DNA of 64,000 bases from Obelidium mucronatum. Its lineage: Eukaryota > Chytridiomycota > Chytridiomycetes > Chytridiales > Chytriomycetaceae. How positions within the stretch are numbered: the stretch's first letter is position 1; every line of letters starts with the position of its first letter. This document shows positions 20,515 through 30,410 of this stretch, one piece after another. The stretch lies in NCBI GenBank assembly GCA_025765595.1, contig JAIVFH010000026.1:1-64000 (forward strand). Direction: 5' to 3'. A program made the position numbers and the translations under genes. The notes under the pieces are model-generated. The model ran no database searches and had not been told where the DNA came from. It worked only from the letters and a program-made list of their open reading frames with translations.

Positions 20515-23500
20515 ATGACTTTCGAAAGTGCTTTAACGCCTTCAACATTTGCTATTGCTCTTTTCGAAGTGAGTATATCCCCACACTACCTCTACTACTA
20601 CCCCACACACACACGCAATACTCGCTCTTCGGGACTTCCTTCTTTACTTCTCCTCTTCTATTTTTCTTCTTTGTTTTCTCGCTCTTTAATGGGATTCTCT
20701 GAACGAATGGGCACTCTGCTGGCATGGACGTGTAATTAAAAATGCTGGATTCTCCTAACTTGAATGACTGACTGACGGACGCGTCTTCCAACTGACATCA
20801 CATCAAACCCACACCACCATCAACACCAACTTTATTAACTCTCTTTTCTCTTCACTTCTATTCAGGTAGTTTTACTTGCAGCCTTCGCCGCGCTTGTCGC
20901 CCGCGACGCTGCCGCCTGCTGCTGCCGCCTGGCACCAGGCCTTTTCACTCATATTCCACATCGGTCTCGCCAAAGACCACACCGCTCTTGTGCGCAAGTG
21001 CCAGGTTTTGTCGCAAGACAACGCGGAACTCCGTGCGCAATCTGCCGCTTGCGCCGCTGCGAACCGCCGCCTGGTGGTGGAAATCAGCAGCGCGAATGCC
21101 GCACGCGCTGAGGCTGACGCAAACTGCGAAGAGGCGAAACGTGCGTTTTTATTTATTTTGCGTATTCCTGTCCTGGTTTTTAACTTATTCTTCGAGCAGG
21201 CGAGTGCCGCGTCTTGAAGCACAAACTGGCGGAGTCAAACAACCGCGAGCTGGACCTGACTGAGTGCGTATTCGGAGTTTCTATGTTCTTTCAGTGTGTG
21301 GGTTAACCAAACAAACAAAACCTAATTAGGGACCTGGCTCGGCTCACGGTGAAGGAAAAGGACACGGCGGCCCAGCTTGCCGTTCTGATCCGTGAGGCGC
21401 GTGGCCTTGATCAGCAAGTAGCGGCGGCATCCATTTTGGTGAGTTTGATTTTCACCTTTTATTCATTGTTGAGTGTTTGTTCGCTGAGCACTTTTTTTTG
21501 TATGCTTTTTTTATCAGGGTGCCGCACAAACAGTCGAGGTGGAAGTTCTCATCGCCCAGCTCAACTGGGAGCGGAGTAGTTCCCAACACGCGACATTTGC
21601 GTTGTTGGCTGAACTCACTGCCCTGAAGGGCCAAGTTGAGCTCCTTGAACTGGCAGCCGCGCCAATCTGTGAACCGGCCGCAGTTACTGCGAAAGTGTTG
21701 GAAATTGCTTCACCCGATGAAGAAATTTTTTGGCCAATCTCTGAGACTCCGCAGGATTTGGATGTGATAATTGCCCAGCTGCCCCCGCTCCCGGAATCAC
21801 CATCTGCCGAATTTGTTGAAGTGACTCCCATGCCATCATATCAAGCTACTGCCGAAGCTACTGACGCTCATTCGACACAATCTCCAGTGAATGTGATCGT
21901 TGCACCATTTACAGCTACTGCTGACACTTCAACCACTACATTTCCAAGGGTAATGCCTGTTGAAGCTATCGTGGACTTATCCCCAGCTGCCGTGTCCGTT
22001 GAGGTAACCACTATCCAGCCATCGCCTTCCGTGCCTGTTGTCCAATCCGCTCTGCTTGTTGCCTCAACAGTCCCATCAACTCTGCAAATGGCCATTGCTA
22101 TTCTTGCACCAGTTCCGTCTTTTGTTCCTGCTGAACTTGTCGCCCTTGGACCTATCGACGTCGTTACTGTATTGCCAACACTTGAATCCACCGAGAATAT
22201 TATTGCATTCCCTGTTGATACCCCTGTTGTTGCTGACACTTTTGCTGCAAGTCCCGTGCCGTTTGTTGAAATTGCTGCTGCTCCAGTTGTGGACCTCTTT
22301 GTATCTGCCAAGGATTGTGTTCGACGTCTTGAGCATTCTGAAGTTTCTGCCGGAACCTCTTTTACTGCTGCTGCCCTACCTTCAACACCGCCGCCTTCAG
22401 CAACACTACCACCACCACCTGCCACCACTGTGTACCAATCCGCGGAACTGAGCACCGCGGCTGATTTGGTTTCTCTTCCACCACCACCTGCCATCACTAT
22501 GCACCAATCCGCGGAACTGAGCACCGCGGCTGATTTGGTTTCTCTTCCACTACCACCTGCCACCACTGTGTACCAATCCGCGGAACTGAGCACCGCAGCT
22601 GATTTGGTTTCTCTTACACCACCACCACCTGCCACCACTGTGTACCAATCCGCGGAACTGAGCACCGCAGCTGATTTGGTTTCTCTTGTCAGCTTCAGAG
22701 AGTTAAGAACAAGAGATGCAGTAGATTCCATGTTTATCGACATGCCGGACTCAGAGATGCCTGTTTGTTGCATTGGGAATGACTGGGCAGCGGACATGGC
22801 TGCAGCTGAAGACAAAGAAGAGGCGATGGTGGCGTTGCTGACAACATGCTTGCAAGGAAGTGCCTTGAACGCTGTTGCTCCAGCAGCTGAGGAATTCTTT
22901 ATCGCATCGAATTCGGCTGATCAAGACCTTTTTGCCTTCTGCGAGGACACGACTACTCCAGTTTCGGAGACGAGAGTGGCTGTTTTCTGCGGAAACGGAG
23001 ATTGTTTTTGGCGAGGATGCTGATGTTGTCATGGAAATGGCTGAACATGATGATGATGATGTCATGATGGAAGCTGTTGACCACCATGTCGGCGAAGTGG
23101 TGGTCGTGGACACTACTGTGGTCATTCCCACGATTATTGCAAGTCCTCAACCGGCGGAATCGTTGAAGCGCCGCCAGTGTCGCGAGCCCGCATCAACAGC
23201 AAAACGACATGCTCGAGCTGCCCGAGAGACGGCAGCACGTCTCGAAGTTTCCGTGGCGATGGAAGCTGATGACGATGTGGATATGGAGGACCCGCAACCA
23301 GCAGCGCCGCGTGTTGCACGCAAGGAGTACAGCTGGGCAGCCAGAGTGGAGCGCCTTGCTTTGGCAGCTCGGAGGAACACGGAACCTCACCAGGAGGGCT
23401 CCGATGCACCGGCTGTGGTGGCACCAACGGCGGAAGAAGCGAACCCACTGGATCTGTTTGCCAGTGTCTGCTGCGCCCAGGCTGTGGTTCCGCCTTTTGC

Positions 23501-23648
23501 GGTGGCGGAAGTGGACACAATTGCCGATATCAATACTCAGGCTCCTGTCGCCCTCACTTTGCTGGTAGAGGCACGTCAGATTCTGGATGCCATTGAGCCC
23601 GAAGAGGATATGACGGAAGAGGATCTGGATGACCTCTTTTCGGAGTAA
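20515..23648 (+). CDS. block gene, copy 1: membrane/coiled-coil protein of unknown function
   Basis: Exons are 20515-20568, 20866-21140, 21200-21263, 21330-21438 and 21518-23648. Exon 2 starts with a hydrophobic segment (VVLLAAFAALVA), then a coiled coil through exons 3-5. A long Pro/Val/Thr/Ala-rich region follows, with four tandem units of about 23 residues containing YQSAELSTAADLVSL. The C-terminal half is shared with copy 2: FIDMPDSE, GNDWAADM, ESLKRRQCREPAS, RVARKEYSWAARVERLALA and the acidic end MTEEDLDDLFSE. Two extra bases break the frame, one near 20918 (exon 2 is 275 bases against 274 in copy 3) and one near 22985. It is therefore a recent pseudogene or carries sequence errors. I know no family for it. 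Confidence 0.7.
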
Positions 23649-23707
23649 TTATCTTGGAGAGAGAGAGAGCGGGGATGAGGGGGATTGGGGACTATTTTTT
23701 TTAATTG

Positions 23708-23915
23708 TTGTGGGGAGTTGTTCCACGAGATCCCGTGAATCTCACCAAAATCGTTGGGTCGAAACTTCAAAAAGCAAGCTTAATCATTGGGGAGTTGTTC
23801 CACGAGGTCCCGTGAATCTCACCAAAATTGCCGGGTTTAAAAATTCAAAGAGCAAGCTGGATATGTGGGGAGTTGTTCCAAGGGGTCCCGTGAATCCCAT
23901 CAATCGCCGGATTAG
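23708..23915 (+). repeat. ~78-bp direct repeats after copy 1
   Basis: Three tandem units start GGGGAGTTGTTCCA and continue with CCCGTGAATC at about 23712, 23791 and 23868. They separate the stop codon of the unknown gene from the hairpin array. Two equivalent units follow copy 2 at about 33822 and 33900. Confidence 0.8.
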
Positions 23916-23989
23916 TAGTCCGAGATGCAAGTGCAAGCAACACAAATACTTCAGCGTTACCATCAGCCCCAAAAAGTCTGCTCCCACTC

Positions 23990-26340
23990 TCCAGTCAGGT
24001 CTCTTTAACCCCTGGGGACTGGGAACTTACTTGGATATTTACCTCTACAACTACCCCAACCCGACTTTGGAACCGACTCTCACCATATAGGACCTCATTA
24101 ATCCTGGTGAGAGGAGGGGTCCGTTCTGTCGCCGCCATAGCTTCTGCCACTGGAAAACTTCCGAAGATCTTCATCAAAAGTGGTGTCTCCGCTCTCCCGT
24201 AAGGTCTCTTTAACCCCTGGGGGGCGGGGCTGCTATTTGGATCCAACTACCTCTGTGCCGTCGTTGTCATAGCCGCTCCCACTGGAAAACTCCCAATCGT
24301 CTTCATCAAAAGTTTTCTCTCCGCTCTCCAGCCAGGTCTCTTTAACCCCTGGAGGGCGCGGGTGCTACTTGGGTCCATTCTTTTGCTTCGACAACTTTGG
24401 AACCGACTCTCGCCGTATAGGACCTCATTAATCCTGGCGAGAGGAGGGGTCTGTTTTGTCGCTGCCGCAGCCATTACCACTGGAAAAACCTCCAATTGTC
24501 TTCATCAACAGTGGTGTCTCCGTTCTCCAGCCAGGTCTCTTTAACCCCTGGAGAGCGTCGGTGCTACTTGGGTCTCAGCTTTTCGCTTTGATGACTTTGG
24601 AACCGACTTTCGCCATTAAAGGACCTCATTAATCCTGGCGAGAGGAGGCCACCGCCACTATTGGGCAAAAACCATCGAACACCATCATCAAAAGTGGCGC
24701 TACCGCTCTGCCGCCAGGTCTCTTTAACCCCGGGAGAGCGAGGTGATACTTGGGTCCAACTACCGCAGCCTTGGGAACTGAATCTCGCCGTATAGGACCT
24801 CATTAATCCTGGCGAGAGGAGGGGTCTGTTTCTGTCGCCGCCGCCACTACCTTGGGAAAAAAAGCATCGAAAGTCCATCATCGAAAGTGGCGCTACCGCT
24901 CTTCCGTCAGGTCTCTTTAACCCCGGAAGAGCGGGAAGCTACTTGGGTCCAACATCGCAGCCTTGGAACCGACTCTCGCCATAAAGGATCCTCATTAATC
25001 CTGGCGAGAGGAGGGGTCTGTTTCTGTCGCCGCCGCCACTATTGGGGAAAAAACCATCGAAGTCCATCATCGAAAGTGGTGTTCCCGCTCTTCCGCCAGG
25101 TCTCTTTAACCCCGGAAGAGCGGGAAGCCACTTGGGTCCAACATCGCAACCTTGGAACCGACTTTCGCCATATAGGATCTCATTAATCCTGGCGAGAGAA
25201 GGGGTCTTTGTCGTCCCTGTCGTAGCCGCTCCCACTGGAAAACCTCCAATCATCCTCATCAAAAGTGGCGTCCCCGCTCTCAAGTAAGGTCTCTTTAATC
25301 CCTGGAGGGCGGGGTGCCATTTGGGTCCAACTACCGGAACTTTGGAACCGACTCTCGCCGTGTAGGACCTTCTTAATCCTGGCGAGAGGATGGGTCTGTT
25401 CTATCACTGTCTGTTCCTTGTTTGTTGCTGTCACTGCCAACGCCATTGAAGCCATCTACCTTTGAACCGACTCTTGCCATAAAGGACCTCATTAATCCTG
25501 GCGAGAGTACGGGGTCTGTCACTTCCACGGCTACTGGATCTATCCACCACCAGTCACTGCATTCGAACCGACTCTCGCCATTAAAGGACCTGCCATAAAG
25601 GACCTCATTAATCCTGGCGAGAGTACGGGGTCTGTCACTTCCACGGCTACTGGATCTATCCACCACCAGTCACTGCATTCGAACCGACTCTCGCCATTAA
25701 AGGACCTCATTAATCCTGGCGGGAGAAGGTGTCTGTTCCGTCGCTGTCGCCGCGGCTGCTACTGGAAACTCTCGAATCATCTTCATTATAAGTAGTGTCC
25801 CCGCTCTCCAGTAAGGTCTCTTTAACCCCTTGAGGGCGGGGTGCTACTAGGGTCTAACTACCGGAACTTTGGAACCGACTCTCGCCATGTAGGACCTCAT
25901 TAATCCTGGCGAGAGGAGGGGTCTTTCCGCTGCTTCTATGACTCGATTGAATGAAGTACTCCGCTGGAAACGGCCGTTAAATAGATTATTTGCAAGCTGA
26001 CTTTGGCCTTGTGAGTATATGCTGGGCGCTTCAAGATTATCATTAGCCCCCACAAGAGTGGTAACTATTTGAACTCCAGTATTTCGAGCACTAACTACGT
26101 CTTTAGAACCATATTTCGCCACAAGGATCTGATTAGTCTGCCGAGACGCGAGAGTTCTTGGATTCACTGACACATGAAGAGTGGTAACTTGGACAACGAT
26201 AATAGCGAGCACTAACAAATATTTTAGAACTGACTTTTGCCATATTGATCTCATTAGTCCGGCGCGAGGAGGGGACCTTAGTCTGCATATCAACTGGAAA
26301 GAATACGATAGCATTAGTCCGGCGGGAGAAGGAAACCCAA
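23990..26340. repeat. alternating hairpin repeat array A
   Basis: Two related hairpin modules alternate. One is CTCTCGCC, then a loop containing GGACCTCATTAATCCT, then GGCGAGAG (about eleven copies). The other is CTCCAGCC, then GGTCTCTTTAACCCC, then TGGAGGGCG (about nine copies). The two loops resemble each other (AGG.CTC.TTAA.CC..GG), suggesting a common origin. Flanking spacers end in TTGGAACCGA or start GAGGGGTCTGTT. Copies decay towards 26340 (CATTAGTCCGGCG). Long ORFs on either strand vary between units and look incidental. Confidence 0.85.
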
Positions 26341-26456
26341 CTCGACAACCAATCACAAATCGACCATCTGATACTTTAATTTCGACTGATACGGCTAGAT
26401 AAATAATAAAATGGTGGTTTAATCAACGATATTCTTTTTTATTTTCAACAATAAAA

Positions 26457-26610
26457 ATGGCTTCAGGGAAAGACCACTTTGACCTCAAAGTCAAGTCATC
26501 GGACGCTTCCAGCACTGCTTTGACTGGCGCCACTCTATGAAGGATTCAGCGCAACGGGAACGCTCCTGTTGTGTAGGAAACTCAGAAGACATTCAGATTA
26601 AGAAGTAGTT
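26457..26610 (+). pseudogene. 5' stub of the ABCF gene
   Basis: ATG at 26457 begins MASGKDHFDLKVKSSDAS, matching the start of the intact ABCF gene at 36236 ([18 protein letters not shown]), including upstream sequence. A one-base deletion gives TGA after 27 codons. Homology ends within the exon 1 equivalent, near 26605. It is a non-functional remnant carried with block copy A. Confidence 0.85.
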
Positions 26611-28300
26611 CTGGGTAAGAATGACGCAGCGTAGCTATCCGGTTGATTTAAAGTATTTTGCGACGTGTAAGAAGTTTTCTTGAGGCCTGAGAGTGGCGTG
26701 GATGTGTGGAAGCAGTGGTCCAGTGCTGTCGAGTATAATTCAACGATTTGGCGGATCATTGTTGGTAGTGGAGCATTTTCTTCACATCTGCTCTCCGTTT
26801 ATGTTTTGCGGTTAGTGTTGTCCCAGTTTCTTGAGTCTATTCATGTATTGTAGGGAAGTATTTTTTTGGACTCTGAGGGGCACCCACCTTTTTTCTCTCT
26901 TCACTATAAACCTTGCCGAGTCTCCAAAAGCCCTGCATCGAACAGACTAGAATTTTGCACACGGTTTTCACAGCTTTCAGAGTCGATTTCCAAGCCTGAA
27001 GGTCGTAGTCTTTAAAATAATTAAACATAAAATAATAAAGAAAACAGAATTGTGGGTTTCCCCCATTTACCAAATGCAGTGTCATACTCTTTCTCCCCAC
27101 AGCTCTCCTAAACTGAGTGACACTCAATCGTTCCGTCTTCCGAATCACAAGAGATCATCCAACTTGAAAACAAGCTTCCATAAACCAGGCGCTTTTGTCG
27201 AGTTCTATTGAATTTGTTTGGTGGAGAGTATTCGTCGCTGTTTTCGTCGTTTTGCTTAGCAGAGGACACGTTGTTGTTGTACGTTGGGAGGTAGCCAATG
27301 TAATGTGGCTTTGGAAGCGGGATAGATGCGGATGGCGCTTTTAAGCTTTCGTTGTATGCCTGTTTCAGGCCTTTTTTTCCATGAGTTCGAAAAAACTTCC
27401 TAAATGAATGTCAAAAGCCTCAGCCAGTTGATGCATAATAGTTTCGTAGCGATGGTTCAAATAAAACCATTCAGGATCCTGGTCCGGACTCAAATCCGCG
27501 AGGAATCTTGGGAATGCAATATATGTGGTTTAAAAAATGTTGGAAATAATGTTGAAATATAAAAAGATGATTGATTAGATATGCATACCAAAGAACTCTT
27601 TCTTGTACATCCAAAGTATGATCCGGGCATTTCAAATCGTTCAACAGCTTTTGTCGAAAGTTTTCAAAGATATTCTCGACTCACCATAACAACAGCAACT
27701 CCACAAACAACTCCACATGTAGTCAATAATACCAACAATACACCCACTTCAACAACAAACGGCTCTCAGAAGCATAGCGAGAAGTGTTTCAACACGTTTG
27801 GCGGGAGGAGGAGCTAATGCAGTTGTTGTTGGTGTGGAATCTGTGGAATCTGGTAGTGTCGTTTCGGGAACTTCGAGGAGGACATCGGCGCTTGCTTTTG
27901 ATTTTGGCTCGTTTGGCTGTTGATGTTGTGGTTGTTGCTTTGGAATGACAGGATGTGCTTCCTCTTCCATGATTCCAACAAATGAAGTGGACGTTAAGTA
28001 CTTGCCCTTGTTGTAATCTCGAACAGCGGCATCATTTTTACCTAATATACATTCAAGTTATTAACAAATAAAAAATAAAAAATAAAAACTAAGAACCTTC
28101 TTGATGGATTCAATAGAGAGCTGGGAATATTGAAAAAAAAAACTTCCATTGACCCAAGAAAGAAAGAGCGGTCCTAATCTTATCAGCCTTTTCTTTTCGT
28201 TCGAGCATGGGACCGTATAGCTCTTTGGCGGATGCAGCGAGTTGATCCAAACTTTTGACGTATGCAGCTAACCCTTGAGTCTCTGAAGAAATCTAGTTGT
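26598..28300 (-). pseudogene. SEC5: exocyst subunit SEC5/EXOC2, truncated
   Basis: Several exons on the minus strand encode pieces of the Sec5 helical region, in order from 28290: LYGPMLERKEKADKIRTALS, then DAAVRDYNKGKYLT, a Pro/Gln/Thr-rich insert, RENIFENFRQKLL, PDQDPEWFYLNHRYETI, SMQGFWRLGKVYSEE and MIRQIVELYSTALDH. Sec5 joins the octameric exocyst that tethers secretory vesicles to the plasma membrane. Full-length Sec5 is usually 800-1000 residues with an N-terminal IPT-like domain. Here no N-terminal domain is seen upstream of 28300. The 3' end runs into a TAA at 26598, inside the duplicated ABCF stub. The gene is thus a fragment cut by the block rearrangement. Exon edges are approximate. 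Confidence 0.65.
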
Positions 28301-28426
28301 TTGTCTTTATTTCGTCGTAGAAGGCTTGTTTTTTGGTTAGAGTTGGTTGTTGGATGAGGAAAGAAGAGATATGGGAGTAAAAAAAAATAAAAAAAAATTC
28401 AGGCGATGTGAAAGAAAAAAAAAACC
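28301..28426. other. A/T-rich spacer upstream of SEC5 fragment
   Basis: This is a homopolymer-rich spacer between the SEC5 fragment and the UUCG hairpin cluster. I see no gene in it. Confidence 0.4.
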
Positions 28427-28720
28427 GATGTCACACCGCCTTCGCCGCCTTCGGCGGTGTGACATCCATCGCCTTGAGTAAAAATAAAAGAAAATAAAAG
28501 AAAATAAAATAAAACAAAATAAAAAAGATCCACCGCCTTCGGCGTTGTGACGAAAAACAAAGAAATCCCCCGCCTTCGGCGGTTTGGCCCCGCCTTCGGC
28601 GATGTGAAAGAAAAAAAAAGATACAAAAAATAAAAGAAATGCACTCCTTTCAGTGGTGAGATCCCGCCTACGGCAGAACTATTTCGCCTACGGCGACGAC
28701 AACCGCCTTCGGTTGTATGA
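28427..28720. repeat. cluster of CUUCGG-type palindromes
   Basis: GATGTCACACCGCC (28427-28440) and its exact inverse complement (28453-28466) form a 14-bp stem over a 12-nt loop. Several further GC-rich palindromes follow, built on CCGCCTTCGGCGG or CGCCTACGGCG, near 28535, 28570, 28590, 28666, 28686 and 28702. They are set in A-rich spacers. C(UUCG)G is a very stable RNA tetraloop, so transcripts would fold into serial hairpins. Such palindromes spread as short mobile repeats in some organellar and algal genomes; here they appear nuclear. Confidence 0.8.
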
Positions 28721-28795
28721 AAAAAAGAAAAACAATACACACAATCAATCGTCTCTTTCAAGTCTCTTTGCATTTACGCTTCACCAAATCCTTCA

Positions 28796-29203
28796 TCACT
28801 TCAGCTCTCTTATCAATAGACTGCTGCAGATTCCTACAACCGACATCGGTAATATCGCGATAAGAAATAGAAGAGTGATGTCTCGTGCGACCCAGTCCCA
28901 GTCCCGGACATCGAACGTCCTGACCCCGTAGAAGCACTCCATACGCTGCTCTTCGTCCGGCGAAAACAGCGTCGCTTCGTTCTTTCCTTCTTGGGTTCGC
29001 ATTCTTCTTCTTCGGAGTCTTCGGATTATTCTTCTAGGTCTTCTTGGTCTTCTTCGTGGAATTCGGAAATCTCGTTCTGTGTGTTTGAGACTGAGACTGT
29101 GTTTGAGACTGAGGCTGGCTTTGAGTCTGAGACCGCCGCTTGCGGCTGCTGCGCGTCTTGCGCTTCGTCGCATTGGCAGACTTGTCGACATTTTCTTCTT
29201 CAT
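28796..29203 (-). CDS. hypothetical Arg-rich protein with membrane segment
   Basis: The 135-residue ORF has a basic N-terminus, two SLSLKH units, an Arg/Pro-rich stretch (FRIPRRRPRRPRRIIRRLRR) and a C-terminal hydrophobic segment (ITLLFLIAILPMSVVGI). The Arg-rich part comes from simple TCTTC-type repeats and could be fortuitous. An overlapping plus-strand ORF (28991-29260) is Ser/Glu-rich. I do not recognise either, and which strand is coding is unclear. Confidence 0.25.
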   Translation of the reverse strand: MKKKMSTSLPMRRSARRAAAASGGLRLKASLSLKHSLSLKHTERDFRIPRRRPRRPRRIIRRLRRRRMRTQEGKNEATLFSPDEEQRMECFYGVRTFDVRDWDWVARDITLLFLIAILPMSVVGICSSLLIRELK

Positions 29204-29694
29204 TTTCTGATATATTTAACTGATATTCAATTACTTCTCTTCTTTCTTCTTATTTTTTAATTCTTTTCTTTTTCTTTTTCTTTTTATAAACCTGTTATTT
29301 TTTTTCTATTTTTTTATTTTTATTCTCTCCGAACAGAAAGCAATGAATCATATCGAATGCTTATTAGCTTACACTTTCTTTTCGGTTTTTCAATTTTTAT
29401 TTTAATGAACATTAATTTATCCCTGAATTTCTCTTGAATTTCTTCGTGAATTTCAACAACCCAAGCATTGAGCCCGCCCAAAATTCTCCACAAAGCAAGT
29501 GTCCACCGAAACCATACATTTTGACATGATACCTCTGCAAACCGTTTTTTCTGATCTTTGAAGCGTGCAAGGTACCGCTATTTTAAATTTATACCTGTTA
29601 TTCTACTTTCCCCTTAACTTCTCTTGCTTGACTTTTGGGATGCTTTGTTTTCCACCCACGTCGATAGTCACACAATCCGTCTTTCAGTCCGAAT

Positions 29695-30026
29695 ATAATC
29701 TTTGTATCGTCTATATCATGCCATCTGTCTTGAAGAAATCACGCTCTTTTCTGGAATCTAACATCGACGAGACTCCTTTCCTTTGCCGAAAAATTCTGCA
29801 TGACCGTTCATCGAAACAGCACCCAATTCATATTGATCGTGATTGAAGACTCGTCTGATCATAATCTTTGTATCGTCTATATCATGCCATCTGTCTTGAA
29901 GAAATCACGCTCTTTTCTGGAATCTAACATCGACGAGACTCCTTTCCTTTGCCGAAAAATTCTGCATGACCGTTCATCGAAACAGCACCCAATTCATATT
30001 GATCGTGATTGAAGACTCGTCTGATC
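29695..30026 (+). repeat. perfect 166-bp tandem duplication
   Basis: Bases 29695-29860 are repeated at 29861-30026, apparently without mismatch, starting ATAATCTTTGTATCG. Both units carry the same short ORF fragment (MPSVLKKSRSF). The duplication lies upstream of copy 2 of the block gene and is absent from copy A, so it is recent or an assembly artefact. Confidence 0.85.
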
Positions 30027-30410
30027 ACTCGGATGTTTTCTCTTGTCTGGAATATCCTCCGCGCGAGAGAGCGAACATTGGGAATCCCACAAGAGAAAAC
30101 TAGTACATCACGGAGGACTCTTGGATAATACGATACGATTTATTGCTCTCCAATCCAATGTTTGATTCAAAACTCGGGCTGATACTATTGGCACTCGAAA
30201 CATTTCCTTCTTAAAGGGTGTCCCTTCTTACAATCACGCTTTTCTTGAAGAGAAGAGTCCACCAAGTGGGGTCCCTCGCTGGAACCCATTTCCTCCTTCA
30301 AAAGAAAGGTGAGCGGGGTTTGTTTACTTTTATTTCAAACCCCGACATTTTTTGACAGGCCGTTTTTTCCTCCAAGTCGACAGCAACTTCCTTCTTTGTC
30401 CTTTACAAAA

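Larger units (their letters stand above)
19600..26610 (+). repeat. ~7 kb duplicated block, copy A
   Basis: This direct copy of 29460-36390 contains the same order: 5' flank, multi-exon unknown gene, ~80-bp tandem repeats, hairpin array, and the first exon of an ABCF gene. It diverges enough that exon lengths and repeat numbers differ. The right breakpoint falls near 26600, inside sequence matching ABCF exon 1, and joins a truncated SEC5 gene. Boundaries are estimated by eye. Confidence 0.8.

Noticed and set aside
21868..22815. 315-codon minus-strand ORF opposite block gene copy 1
   Set aside because: It overlaps the Pro/Thr/Val-rich repeats of the sense gene and contains their reverse complement as repeats; splice and homology evidence support the plus strand.
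23990..26340. CRISPR-like array
   Set aside because: Units are hairpins with degenerate spacers in a eukaryotic intergenic region; repeat lengths vary and no cas genes are present.
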